From: Candidatus Poseidoniaceae archaeon
GTDB lineage: Archaea > Thermoplasmatota > Poseidoniia > Poseidoniales > Poseidoniaceae
Length of the DNA: 34,951 nt
NCBI GenBank assembly: GCA_013329255.1
Contig: DUKM01000088.1
Location: forward strand, 34,839 to 69,789
Direction of reading: 5' to 3'
Shown here: one piece after another, positions 25,448 through 33,797 of the stretch
Layout: the number at the start of each line of letters is the position of its first letter
How positions within the stretch are numbered: position 1 is the first letter of the stretch
Notes under the pieces: generated by a model
The model's input: only the letters and a program-made list of their open reading frames with translations
Told to the model about the DNA's origin: nothing
Database searches by the model: none
Made by a program: the position numbers and the translations under genes

Positions 25448-28400
25448 TCATGCTTCACGTAGCGCTGCCGATGGTGGGACCATCGAGGCTTTTCGAATTG
25501 GATATGCTGTTGCAAGCAACACCATCACCAGGCCTCCGACCAACACCCCAACAATTGAGTCATACGGCAAACTGAACACTGCCCCTTGATCTTTCCAAAA
25601 AGTGTCGTAAAGGGCCCTATGGAAACCAATGGCTATGAGTACCCCGTTGAGCATTCCAAAGACCGCGACCCAAACCACTTCCACCATGAAGGTGGCCATC
25701 ACCATGCTTCGTTTGTAACCTAGAGCACGAAGCACGCCGATGGTTTTGGTCCGTTCTGACACAGAGCGCACCGTGACCACCCCGATTCCAGCGATACCAA
25801 CAATCAACCCGAGCGACAAGTAAGCCTCAAAAATAGCCAATAGCGCTAGGACGAGCGATTGTATCACCATCACGTCTTCGGCGATGACTGAGGCTTGGAC
25901 GCCTTCGCTGTTGAGGGAGCGTTCCAAATCTTCGGCGAGTTCCGCCGATGCGCTTCGAACATCAGATGATTTCCCAATCGGAGAAGAGGCCCCTTGACTG
26001 CCTTCGAATTCAGCCGATGGTTGAGCAGAATCGTCAACGCTCACATACATTCGCGTCAGCCGCCCATCGAACTGTTCGATGGCCACATCATCAGAGATCC
26101 AAACACCTGCTGAGAACAGATATGAAGATTGTTCCATGAACCCTGCAACCTTGACATTTCGAGTGTTTCCTGGGTTCGAGGTATCAATTAGCGAAATTGA
26201 TTCTCCAATTGAAAAACTAAGCATGGTAAAACCGCTTCCATCGGCTATGGATTCAAGTCCAAAGGAGGCATCCAAGATCACCAAATCTTCGCGTGCGCCA
26301 ACGGTCATCCATGCCTCGGTTGCGGTTGCGCCAAGGCTCTTATCCCACTGGTATAATGGCAATCCACCGTGATCGGAAAAGTTCTCATCGAAGCCCCTTA
26401 GAAGGTAGGGCATTCTATCGCCTTCGCTGTTCTCCAAGAACACCTGGCTTCTGTGAATGCGAGCGACTGAATCAATGGAGGATGCCACGGGTGAGGAAAG
26501 ATTCCACTCTTCGGGTGAATCAGGCAATTCGATCGGTCGAGCCCGAGAACCGGTCAACAGGAGTTCATACTCCCCTTCAGCCTCTTCGACGAAGGAACTT
26601 GAGTAGTTATCGAATTGTTCTGCATACCCACTGAGCACGATGACCGAGAACACCGTAATCGAGAACATACCCATCACCACCGCTGTGCGCACCGGCGCAG
26701 CCAATGGGTGGGCAAGGGCAACGGGCAACACAGGTCCAAACCGCTTGGTCATTATTTTCGACTTGCCAAGCCGGCCAACGAGAACTGGTGCAGCGCTTGT
26801 CAGCAGCAAAACGCCGGCGAACACTTCGACAAGGCCTAAGACGATGAACGACAACTCATCGGGCGTCATGCCTTTTCGAATAGGATCAAACGAATGAAGC
26901 CCGACCGTCCAAATGAGAAGGGAAAAACCGAGCGCAGCAAGGGTATTACGTCCAGCATGACGGTGAAGATTCGACCACCTCTTCGAGCGTTGGCGCAAAA
27001 GTGTTGGCACCTCTAAGGTAACTGCGGGAACCAAGCAAATCAGATAGCAAACTCCGGCGACGACCCAAGCAAAATATGCAAACGAGCTGTTCAATCCAAC
27101 AACAGCAAGCAAAGCGAGGCAAAGCGTTCCTGCTCCGAAAAAGATAATTTGCATCAACACAAGCATCCATGAAACTGAATCCGAGCGTGCTTCTCTTCCA
27201 CCCCTCAGGGCGACGACAATGTTGGTTCGAGCCGTCCAAACTGCGGTGCTCCATAGAGTGATTAAAGCTAACAAAAAGCCCCATGCCCAGCCTGCAAAAA
27301 TGGAACTCATGGTCCATTCAAACAAAAATGGTACGTCTTCTCCAACCGAAGAAAACATGCTTTGGAATCCTATGCTGATGAACCAAGCAAGCCCAAGACC
27401 TACCACTGCACCGACGATTCCCGAGACACCTGCGATCATCGAACCTTCCATCACAGCCAACGAGCGGACATCAGATTGAGACATACCAAGCGAGCGCAAC
27501 GTGCCCAACTCACTGCGCCGAGCCTCAGCAAGCATCAGCACGATGGTGAGGACCAAAAGCACGCCCGCTGCGATGGTAAAAGAACCGAACACCAAGAACA
27601 TGCCCGCTAAAACTCCGGATGATTCTGCTGCTAAAGCAGCGGCTTCAACTTTCACCGCCCGAACATTGAGGTTGACATCCTCGGCTGTGGCCCGCTCGTC
27701 AAACCATGCTTGAAGCATTGGAAGTGATGAATCGTCACCCTCGACCGCTGGTGAAAGGACCACGAGGTTTCGTTCGTTTTCTGCAGCGGAAGCCAATTGT
27801 TCCGCATCGGTGAGTGAAATTAGGCCAAGCACAACTCCATCAAGTTCAGAAAGGCCTTCCAAACCTTCTACATCTGTGTAATATCCAGCGTTGGTGAGTC
27901 GATAAGCAGTGTCATCCCCGAACGCGTAGGGGATTAGTCCCTTCATCCAGAAGTCGCTCGTCCCTGCGGTCAAGTTCAGGTCGCTGAGTCGCTGACTGAT
28001 CAGAACGGTTTGGTTTTCAACAACAAACGGAGCGTCTGCACCACCAAAAGCCAAGAGCATTTGTGGCATGGTTCCAAAGCCACCTGCGCTCGACAACACT
28101 GGGATGCGCACCGAATCAACAGCCTGACTGGCTGCGTCCCAACGCAACAAGCCACCATTGAAACTGCACCAGTGTTGAACTGGAATGAACAAACTGATTG
28201 AAGCACTCCCGTCGCAGCGCTCGTGCAAGTCAACCGACGCCACGTTGGATTCAAATGATGGCCATTCACCGTTCGAAAAGGGTGTGAAATTGCTGCCTAA
28301 ACTGACTTGCGGTGCAGCGTATCGCTCAACAGAGAGCAAGCCCTCAATCTCAAGATGCATGCCCTGATCAACTGAAAACTCCACGCCCAAGATTTTGGAA

Positions 28401-30049
28401 GGAACATCAATGTTGATCGCTCGTTGTTCGTGTGTTGAGAGATCGTTGGAAAAGGAGTGGAGGTAGAGGGTTGTGTCCGTTGATTCAATGGCCCACCATC
28501 CCATCTGGTTTGCAGCCAAGGCGTGGAATTGCCCTTGCGCCTCGTACTGAGCGTAGAACTCATCATCCAATTCATTTTCAGAACCAACAAGAAGTCCACC
28601 GTCATGAGCAACCGCACCGAACAGGCCATCGCTGGAAAGGGAGAAGCCATTGACGGACCCTCCATCAGGCACGCGCCACATCCATGCCTCGCCTGCTCCA
28701 TCGATCTGTACGCCGAATCCAGTGCCCGTAGCGTGCCATAGGCCACGATTACCCGCATCGAGGTTGGTGATGCCAGCCGAAGAAAGAGTGAGCAGTGCTT
28801 CATCATCATAGTTGAATTCGATCAATGGAACTTGCAAGACTTCAAGCATTGAAGCCATACCAAATTCAGAAATGTTGCCTCGAAGCGCCAAAAGGTCATC
28901 CCCTGAAATCCGGCCAAGGCCGATGCTTGAAGATACACTCAGGGAGCTCGTTGAAGCCTCAAAATCCAATTCCAATCCGACGTCTTCCGCCTTTAGCACC
29001 TCATCGAGATGCCTTTCGATGGTTTCGACAATGGGCTTGATTGCTGCCGCATTTTCGTGACTGGAAGCCACTGCATAGTGCACGGTGTTGATTTTGTCCC
29101 CCACACCTTGCAGGCGTTGAGCGGTTGCTAAGTCGGTGAACATGGCGGGGGAAGTGGTACCCGCCAAGGCAGCCTGTCCGGTGTTTTTCACCACCTGAAT
29201 GATGGTTGCGTTTTGAGTCACCCGTTCCCTCTTTCCTTCGGTTGTAATGTACCAACCCAATTCAACGCCGTCACCGGCGACGAGGCTGAGTTCTTCGGCC
29301 AACACTTTGTTGATCACAACGCTGAGTGGACGTTCTTCTCCATTGATGAGTTCAATAGCACCGTAGGTGGTCCCGCTTGAACCACCAAGGCCCGGCCAGA
29401 TACCTGAGGCATCAATCGATCCGTTGAACGCCAACCACGTCACGGTTGGGATTGAGCGTGCTGCTGACTCGATGCTCGCACCAGCGATGAGCCCTTGCTG
29501 CTGGCCCGTCACTTCGGTCTGGATGGTCGCGTCTTGTTCAATTAAACGCCACAAATCGGATGCAACGCGCTCCTTCAGTAAGACTCGCTCGCCAGTGGAG
29601 AGATCAAGTCCTCCAATCGTGATGTCTGTTTGATCCCACTCAGCCTCAACCTCAGACTGGACGGTCGCATCGAGTGAATCGCCAACCACCAAGGAAGAGG
29701 TGATAATGGCTGAAGCGATGATGAGGCCAATCATCAAAAGAGCGGCTTGACGTTTCCTGCGCAGCACTGTTTCTTTGGCAATGGTCCAAACAACAAGGCG
29801 CTGAGGGACAAGCAAGGGTTGGATAAATATCATTGAAAGGAGCCCGAAGGAAAGAGCGCCAACAAATCCAGTTGCTCCAGTGACGGAGCACCATTGAAGG
29901 ACAAGATAAGCAACACAACCGTCGGCCACAGGTGCAACAACCAGCACCACTGCGGGCCCCAAGGACACTGAGTGGCTCCGCGTCAAATTCCATGTCGCTG
30001 CGCCAGCCACCACGGCCAACGTGAACGACAGCAGAATGAGCGGCAGCAA
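25448..30049 (-). CDS. Very large FtsX/MacB-like ABC permease with beta-propeller-like insertion
   Basis: Product of about 1533 residues; typical MacB/LolC permeases have 400-850. Several N-terminal hydrophobic helices lead to the conserved ETVLRRKRQAALLMIGLIIASA entry helix and a MacB-PCD-like ectodomain. The first FtsX domain has ARRSELGTLRSLGMSQSDVR, several further helices and a second ectodomain follow, and the second FtsX domain has ERTKTIGVLRALGYKRSM. About residues 410-683 (near 28820-28000) are a soluble insertion with repeated LWHATGTGFGV, GLFGAVAHDGGLLVG and GWWAIES strands that look like propeller blades. It probably partners with the adjacent ATPase in lipoprotein/lipid extrusion or mechanotransmission. 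The start is uncertain: TTG 30049 follows GGAGG and lies 5 nt after the ATPase stop, while a GTG at 30124 would overlap the ATPase by 70 nt. Confidence 0.85.
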   Translation of the reverse strand: MLPLILLSFTLAVVAGAATWNLTRSHSVSLGPAVVLVVAPVADGCVAYLVLQWCSVTGATGFVGALSFGLLSMIFIQPLLVPQRLVVWTIAKETVLRRKRQAALLMIGLIIASAIITSSLVVGDSLDATVQSEVEAEWDQTDITIGGLDLSTGERVLLKERVASDLWRLIEQDATIQTEVTGQQQGLIAGASIESAARSIPTVTWLAFNGSIDASGIWPGLGGSSGTTYGAIELINGEERPLSVVINKVLAEELSLVAGDGVELGWYITTEGKRERVTQNATIIQVVKNTGQAALAGTTSPAMFTDLATAQRLQGVGDKINTVHYAVASSHENAAAIKPIVETIERHLDEVLKAEDVGLELDFEASTSSLSVSSSIGLGRISGDDLLALRGNISEFGMASMLEVLQVPLIEFNYDDEALLTLSSAGITNLDAGNRGLWHATGTGFGVQIDGAGEAWMWRVPDGGSVNGFSLSSDGLFGAVAHDGGLLVGSENELDDEFYAQYEAQGQFHALAANQMGWWAIESTDTTLYLHSFSNDLSTHEQRAINIDVPSKILGVEFSVDQGMHLEIEGLLSVERYAAPQVSLGSNFTPFSNGEWPSFESNVASVDLHERCDGSASISLFIPVQHWCSFNGGLLRWDAASQAVDSVRIPVLSSAGGFGTMPQMLLAFGGADAPFVVENQTVLISQRLSDLNLTAGTSDFWMKGLIPYAFGDDTAYRLTNAGYYTDVEGLEGLSELDGVVLGLISLTDAEQLASAAENERNLVVLSPAVEGDDSSLPMLQAWFDERATAEDVNLNVRAVKVEAAALAAESSGVLAGMFLVFGSFTIAAGVLLVLTIVLMLAEARRSELGTLRSLGMSQSDVRSLAVMEGSMIAGVSGIVGAVVGLGLAWFISIGFQSMFSSVGEDVPFLFEWTMSSIFAGWAWGFLLALITLWSTAVWTARTNIVVALRGGREARSDSVSWMLVLMQIIFFGAGTLCLALLAVVGLNSSFAYFAWVVAGVCYLICLVPAVTLEVPTLLRQRSKRWSNLHRHAGRNTLAALGFSLLIWTVGLHSFDPIRKGMTPDELSFIVLGLVEVFAGVLLLTSAAPVLVGRLGKSKIMTKRFGPVLPVALAHPLAAPVRTAVVMGMFSITVFSVIVLSGYAEQFDNYSSSFVEEAEGEYELLLTGSRARPIELPDSPEEWNLSSPVASSIDSVARIHRSQVFLENSEGDRMPYLLRGFDENFSDHGGLPLYQWDKSLGATATEAWMTVGAREDLVILDASFGLESIADGSGFTMLSFSIGESISLIDTSNPGNTRNVKVAGFMEQSSYLFSAGVWISDDVAIEQFDGRLTRMYVSVDDSAQPSAEFEGSQGASSPIGKSSDVRSASAELAEDLERSLNSEGVQASVIAEDVMVIQSLVLALLAIFEAYLSLGLIVGIAGIGVVTVRSVSERTKTIGVLRALGYKRSMVMATFMVEVVWVAVFGMLNGVLIAIGFHRALYDTFWKDQGAVFSLPYDSIVGVLVGGLVMVLLATAYPIRKASMVPPSAALREA

Positions 30050-30054
30050 CAGGA

Positions 30055-30753
30055 CTATTCCTCCTCTGTCCTCAATGTATCGCTGATGATCAGTCCGTCT
30101 TCCATGTGCAATACTCGATCGCACAACTCAGCAATGCTGGCATCGTGCGTTACAATGAGGAAGGTAGTCTGGTGTTCCGTATTGATTCGTTTTAACAAGG
30201 CGAGAACTTCGGCGGATGTTCTAGAGTCAAGGTTCCCTGTTGGCTCATCGCACAAAACGACTGCAGGTCGGTGCACAATCGCACGAGCGACAGCAACGCG
30301 TTGTTGCTGGCCGCCCGACAGTTCTGCTGGGCGATGTTGGCTTCGATCGCCAAGACCAACATCGACCAAGGCTTGTTGCGCCCGTTTCCTGGCTTCACCG
30401 GCAGAATTGCCAAGCAACAGCAAAGGCAATTCAACATTCTCAACCGCTGAAAGGACCGGCAAGAGGTTGAAGTCTTGAAAGATAAATCCAAGGTAATTCG
30501 AACGCATGATGGTCCGTTCATTATCGCTAATGCCAAACAATGGCTGACCGTTGACAACGACATTACCAGCGCTTGGCTCATCAATTCCAGAGAGCACGTT
30601 GAGCAATGTGGTTTTCCCACAACCGGAGGGGCCCATGATGGCAACCATTTCCCCAACTTCAAGCGAGACGTTGACACCCCGAACCGCTTCGATGGTCGAT
30701 TCGCCTGACGCATAGAGTTTCCAGACATCAGATGCCTTCATCGCAGTGCTCAT
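30055..30753 (-). CDS. ABC transporter ATPase, LolD/MacB type
   Basis: This 232-residue ATPase has Walker A GPSGCGKT (41-48), a Q-loop FQDFNLLP, signature LSGGQ (145-149) followed by QQRVAVARA, Walker B VVLCDEP (165-171) and the H-loop His203. The PTGNLDS sequence and overall pattern place it in the LolD/MacB/FtsE-like group that works with FtsX-type permeases, in agreement with the next gene. It energises the permease from the cytoplasmic side. The two genes are directly adjacent or overlapping and surely co-transcribed. The ATG at 30753 lies about 27 nt from a TTTATC element shared with the divergent MoaD-like gene, suggesting a leaderless mRNA. Confidence 0.95.
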   Translation of the reverse strand: MSTAMKASDVWKLYASGESTIEAVRGVNVSLEVGEMVAIMGPSGCGKTTLLNVLSGIDEPSAGNVVVNGQPLFGISDNERTIMRSNYLGFIFQDFNLLPVLSAVENVELPLLLLGNSAGEARKRAQQALVDVGLGDRSQHRPAELSGGQQQRVAVARAIVHRPAVVLCDEPTGNLDSRTSAEVLALLKRINTEHQTTFLIVTHDASIAELCDRVLHMEDGLIISDTLRTEEE

Positions 30754-30804
30754 GCTTGTTGGACAACGGAGTGCGTTGATAAACTACCGCTTGAAACCCG
30801 GTAC
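30754..30804. promoter_or_regulatory. Compact divergent promoter region between ABC ATPase and MoaD-like gene
   Basis: Only 51 bp separate the two divergent start codons. A single GATAAAC core (about 30778-30784) reads TTTATC toward the ATPase and lies about 25 nt from both starts. It could direct leaderless transcription both ways. No SD is seen before either start. Confidence 0.4.
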
Positions 30805-31056
30805 ATGGAAGAGCAAGGCAACGGAAGCGTTCGCGTCATTGTCTTTGGACCTTTGATTGAATTGCTCGGTTCGCGTACCCACAAGGTGGCCCTCGAACAC
30901 GCCATGAGCATCGAAGACATCGTGCATGCACTGGGTGCTGAGGTATGGCTGAAGCAAGGCCTTGCAGTGGCCCTCAACGGAGAGCAGTGCCCGCTTGACA
31001 TCCACCCTTCAAACGGGGATGAAGTCGCCCTCCTCCCTCCGGTATCCGGTGGCTGA
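30805..31056 (+). CDS. MoaD/ThiS-family ubiquitin-like sulfur carrier
   Basis: This 83-residue beta-grasp protein ends in Gly-Gly (82-83), the residue pair activated by E1-like enzymes. The pattern VRVIVFGPLIELLG, a central helix (SIEDIVHALG), VALNGE and the closing DEVALLPPVSGG is typical of MoaD and of archaeal SAMP proteins. It may supply sulfur for molybdopterin or tRNA thiolation, or act as a ubiquitin-like modifier; sequence alone does not decide. No molybdopterin-synthesis gene is adjacent. TatA follows 72 nt later on the same strand. The ATG is favoured by its distance from the shared TATA-like element. Confidence 0.88.
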   Translation: MEEQGNGSVRVIVFGPLIELLGSRTHKVALEHAMSIEDIVHALGAEVWLKQGLAVALNGEQCPLDIHPSNGDEVALLPPVSGG

Positions 31057-31128
31057 AGTGGCCTTGGCCCCTCACACAAGCCGAAGCCTTCAACAGCGTT
31101 GGCCTGCAGCCCATATTGAGGAAGCGTC

Positions 31129-31443
31129 ATGATTGGTGGCTTGGGTCCGTTGGAAATGTTTGTCCTTGTCGGGATATTCTTTGTCTTGTTTGGTGCAGAA
31201 CGCCTACCGAAAATGGCCAATGCAATTGGCAGGTCCAAAGGTGAATTCCAGAAGGGTTTGGCCGACACCACACGCGCTGTTGATCCTTCAAAAGCAATCG
31301 AAGACATGGACGCTGGTGGACGAACCGCTGAACAGCGCTTGTTCGAACGTGCAAAAGCAGTCGGTATCGACCCGGCAGGGATGGAAGTGAATGCTTTGGA
31401 AACGAAAGTCAAAGCGCTTGAAGCCCTCGAATCAGAAGAGTGA
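31129..31443 (+). CDS. tatA: Twin-arginine translocase subunit TatA
   Basis: The 104-residue protein has the TatA/Hcf106 architecture. There is a short N-terminal helix (about residues 6-21, LGPLEMFVLVGIFFVLFGAE), the FGAERLPK hinge, then an amphipathic helix and a charged C-terminal tail. TatA oligomers form the pore for folded twin-arginine substrates in the membrane. No tatC is in the window. GAGG at 31118-31121 lies 7 nt before the ATG. The stop is 5 nt from the convergent Nob1 gene. Family assignment is strong; TatA versus TatB/E class is less certain in archaea. Confidence 0.92.
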   Translation: MIGGLGPLEMFVLVGIFFVLFGAERLPKMANAIGRSKGEFQKGLADTTRAVDPSKAIEDMDAGGRTAEQRLFERAKAVGIDPAGMEVNALETKVKALEALESEE

Positions 31444-31448
31444 GCGTC

Positions 31449-31943
31449 TTATCGGGCTCGCTTGACGTTCATCGGCGAGCCGCACACATCGCACTCTGCA
31501 ACTGCCCCTTTTTTCGAGCGATCTACATCAGCAGGCACTGGTGTTGTGGCGCGACATCCTGTGCAACGAAGTTCCCAACGCCAAACCTGCTTGGCCCCAC
31601 GGGTCCCAACAGACTGAGTTGGCCGTTCTAATGACTGCATGACGTTTTGAAGTCGGTAATCATCAGTGACAAGGGTGGCATCGAGGGTTAATGCGAGCGC
31701 CAAGACATCCACATCCACGTCGGAAAGTCTTGGGAGATCCCCACTTGATGCTGCGGCTTCTCGAGCGTTTTGCAACCAAGATGCAGGCACGTCGCGCCAT
31801 TCAATGGAGTCCATTGACTGGATTAAGAGCGAACGTTGAGGGCTCACACGCTCCAGTTCTGCCTGTTGACTGACCGCACATACGCCTCCCGCAAGTTGGT
31901 CCGGTGGCCAATGGAGCAAAGCCGCTGTGTCAAGGACTCGCAT
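31449..31943 (-). CDS. nob1: Nob1-like rRNA-maturation endonuclease (PIN domain plus zinc ribbon)
   Basis: The 164-residue protein combines an N-terminal PIN nuclease domain with a C-terminal zinc ribbon, the domain order of archaeal Nob1. That enzyme cleaves the 3' end of 16S rRNA precursors. Candidate metal-binding acids are Asp5, Glu29 or Glu31, Asp77/Asp79 and Asp94/Asp95 (LVTDDYRLQN). The ribbon cysteines are 127, 130, 151 and 154. Length matches the family. GAGG at 31949-31952 (reverse strand) lies 5 nt from the ATG. The gene is convergent with tatA and divergent from the YqaA-like gene. The assignment is good; other PIN/ribbon RNases are the alternative. Confidence 0.9.
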   Translation of the reverse strand: MRVLDTAALLHWPPDQLAGGVCAVSQQAELERVSPQRSLLIQSMDSIEWRDVPASWLQNAREAAASSGDLPRLSDVDVDVLALALTLDATLVTDDYRLQNVMQSLERPTQSVGTRGAKQVWRWELRCTGCRATTPVPADVDRSKKGAVAECDVCGSPMNVKRAR

Positions 31944-32023
31944 GTGTTCCTCGATGCCAGAACATACACCATGAACTCACCGCTCACCCACATCTTCATA
32001 TCAAGGGGCATGAAGTTCCAATC

Positions 32024-32632
32024 ATGTCATGGAAGGAGTCCATCTTGGATGCCTTTGATGTCTTTGGCCCTGCAAGCCTGGCTATGGTTTCGATGAGCGA
32101 AGCCATCATCCAACCGGTTCCTCCAGATTTGGTTTACATCCCGATGTTGCTCAATGAAATAGGGAACCTCAACGTCGTTCTTTGGCTTTGGTTTGTCGTT
32201 ACGGTCTCCTCTGTAGCCGGTTCTTTCATCGGGTATCTGATCGGTCAGCGGTGGGGCCGCTCACTCATTGGCAAGTTTGGCTCATCAAGCCATGTCGAGA
32301 AGATAGAAGCCCTAACCGAACGGTATGGCACGCTTGGCATTTTCATTGCAGCCTTCTCCCCAATCCCGTACAAGGTCTTTGGATGGCTTGCCGGGATGGG
32401 CGCAATGGACAAGCGACCGTTCATCGCTGCTGGATTGTTGGGACGTGGACTAAGGTTCGGGCTTGAAGCGGTTCTCATCGGCGTGTATGGCAACCAAGCC
32501 TACGATGCAATGATGTGGTTCTTGGACAATGAAATCCTTCTGGCCATTTTGATTATGCTTGGCATAGGTGCGGCCATCTTGGCTTGGCAATGGTGGAATG
32601 GTTTGCAACCGGAACCCTCTGACCAATCTTGA
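32024..32632 (+). CDS. YqaA/DedA-like membrane protein (VTT/SNARE-associated family)
   Basis: From the ATG at 32024 the product is 202 residues. Hydrophobic segments include SEAIIQPVPPDLVYIPML as a re-entrant-like helix, VVLWLWFVVTVSSVAGSFIG, the conserved FSPIPYKVFGWLAG, and a C-terminal helix ILLAILIMLGIGAAIL. The PIPYKVF signature is typical of YqaA-type members of the VTT/DedA family, which are linked to lipid scrambling or transport and membrane homeostasis. The frame is open upstream to 31904, but that extension overlaps the Nob1 gene and is hydrophilic and His-rich, so I prefer MSWKESILDAF. No SD is visible. tRNA-Glu follows 79 nt downstream. Confidence 0.88.
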   Translation: MSWKESILDAFDVFGPASLAMVSMSEAIIQPVPPDLVYIPMLLNEIGNLNVVLWLWFVVTVSSVAGSFIGYLIGQRWGRSLIGKFGSSSHVEKIEALTERYGTLGIFIAAFSPIPYKVFGWLAGMGAMDKRPFIAAGLLGRGLRFGLEAVLIGVYGNQAYDAMMWFLDNEILLAILIMLGIGAAILAWQWWNGLQPEPSDQS

Positions 32633-32711
32633 TTCGGTTGCAGGAAGCCATTCATTCTGCCAATGCATGCGAGCGAATCATTATGAAGGGGTGGTCGGTG
32701 GATTGGCTGTC

Positions 32712-32786
32712 GCTCGTGTGGTGTAGCTAGGTCCATCATAGTGGGTTTTCATCCCGCCGACCCGGGTTCGAATCCCGGCCCGAGCA
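32712..32786 (+). tRNA. tRNA-Glu (anticodon UUC)
   Basis: A 75-nt cloverleaf has acceptor GCTCGTG/CCCGAGC with one T-C mismatch at pair 6-67 and discriminator A. The anticodon stem is GTGGG/CCCGC with loop TTTTCAT (UUC), and the T-arm is CCGGG-TTCGAAT-CCCGG. CCA is not encoded. A TTATGA element about 30 nt upstream may be its promoter. Confidence 0.95.
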
Positions 32787-32954
32787 CTTTTGATAAAGGG
32801 CACACTGCGTACGCATAACGGGTGTGCAAAAAAACCAATATTTACTTTTTAGCGGCTTAGGATTTTAGTTCCTTTTCCTCTTTAGAAAAAACCAACTCCG
32901 CGTTCAAGAAACGCCCGAGCACCTGTTGTTGGCTTATGTGACTGCAAGAAAGAA
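32787..32954. other. Intergenic region between tRNA-Glu and pirin gene
   Basis: No gene is seen. It contains GCACAC/GTGTGC arms (32800-32805, 32822-32827) flanking the palindrome TGCGTACGCA. Further on is an A-run near 32885-32890, which reads as TTTTTTC on the reverse strand and may terminate the pirin operon. Confidence 0.4.
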
Positions 32955-33797
32955 TCACGCAAGTGTTCCGTTTTGGTAATCCACCATCGCTTGATGGATT
33001 TCTTCACGGGTGTTCATGACAAACGGGCCGTATCGAGCGATTGGTTCGTTCAATTCTGGTCCTGCGAGGATTAACAATTCTGCATCCCCATCTGGTGATT
33101 CGAGCAGCACTTCATCCCCATCGGCCATCAAACCAAGTTGGCCATCTTGGACGGCGCGACCGTTGAGGTTCACGGTACCTCCAAAGACGTAAATCATACC
33201 GTTGAGGCCTTGGTCAATCTGTTGCACATGTGCGCCTCCTTGTTCGATTTTCATGTGAATGTAGGTGATTGGAATCACAGTGTCGATCACGGCCTTGATG
33301 CCCATTGTTTGGCCTGCGATGACGTTGGCCCATACTTTGCCATCTTCCGAGCGGACGCTCGGGATGTCGGCAGCAGGGATGTCTTGGTAGCGTGGTTGCA
33401 TCATTTTGTCTTTAGCAGGGAGGTTGACCCAAATTTGGAACCCGTGAGTGGTACCGCCAGTTTCATAGAAATCATCTTGCGGCAATTCTGAATGAATGAT
33501 ACCTCGACCTGCAGTCATCCATTGCACATCGCCTGGGTTCAAATCGCCTTTATTTCCTGCGCTGTCCCTGTGTTGCATAGCGCCCTGGAGCATGTATGTC
33601 ACCGTTTCAAAGCCTCGATGCGGATGGTCAGGGGCGCCGATGGCGGAGCGTGGATCCCAGTGGACAGGCCCCATTTCATCAAGCAACAAAAACGGGCTCA
33701 TCAGCGAACCCATTGCAGCAGGCCTTCGCACTGGAAATCCGCCACCTTCGAGCACGGTGTGCGTTGGCACGGTTGTTTTCAGAGTTCGACGCTTCAT
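32955..33797 (-). CDS. Pirin-family protein
   Basis: This 280-residue bicupin has the canonical pirin metal site: His58 and His60 in HPHRGFET, His102 and Glu104 in IHSE, one residue offset from human pirin His56/His58/His101/Glu103. The N-terminal cupin carries the VRRPAAMGSL...DEMGP signature. Some pirins act as quercetin 2,3-dioxygenases and others as redox-sensing regulators, so the role here is open. Its start overlaps the stop of the upstream FMN reductase-like gene by 4 nt (ATGA), so the two are translationally coupled and probably act together in redox or aromatic-compound stress. Length is typical (about 230-300). Confidence 0.93.
   Translation of the reverse strand: MKRRTLKTTVPTHTVLEGGGFPVRRPAAMGSLMSPFLLLDEMGPVHWDPRSAIGAPDHPHRGFETVTYMLQGAMQHRDSAGNKGDLNPGDVQWMTAGRGIIHSELPQDDFYETGGTTHGFQIWVNLPAKDKMMQPRYQDIPAADIPSVRSEDGKVWANVIAGQTMGIKAVIDTVIPITYIHMKIEQGGAHVQQIDQGLNGMIYVFGGTVNLNGRAVQDGQLGLMADGDEVLLESPDGDAELLILAGPELNEPIARYGPFVMNTREEIHQAMVDYQNGTLA

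Noticed and set aside
31904-32023. N-terminal extension of the YqaA-like protein
   Set aside because: It overlaps the divergent Nob1 gene and its promoter region and adds a hydrophilic Cys/His-rich stretch not expected before the first membrane segment.
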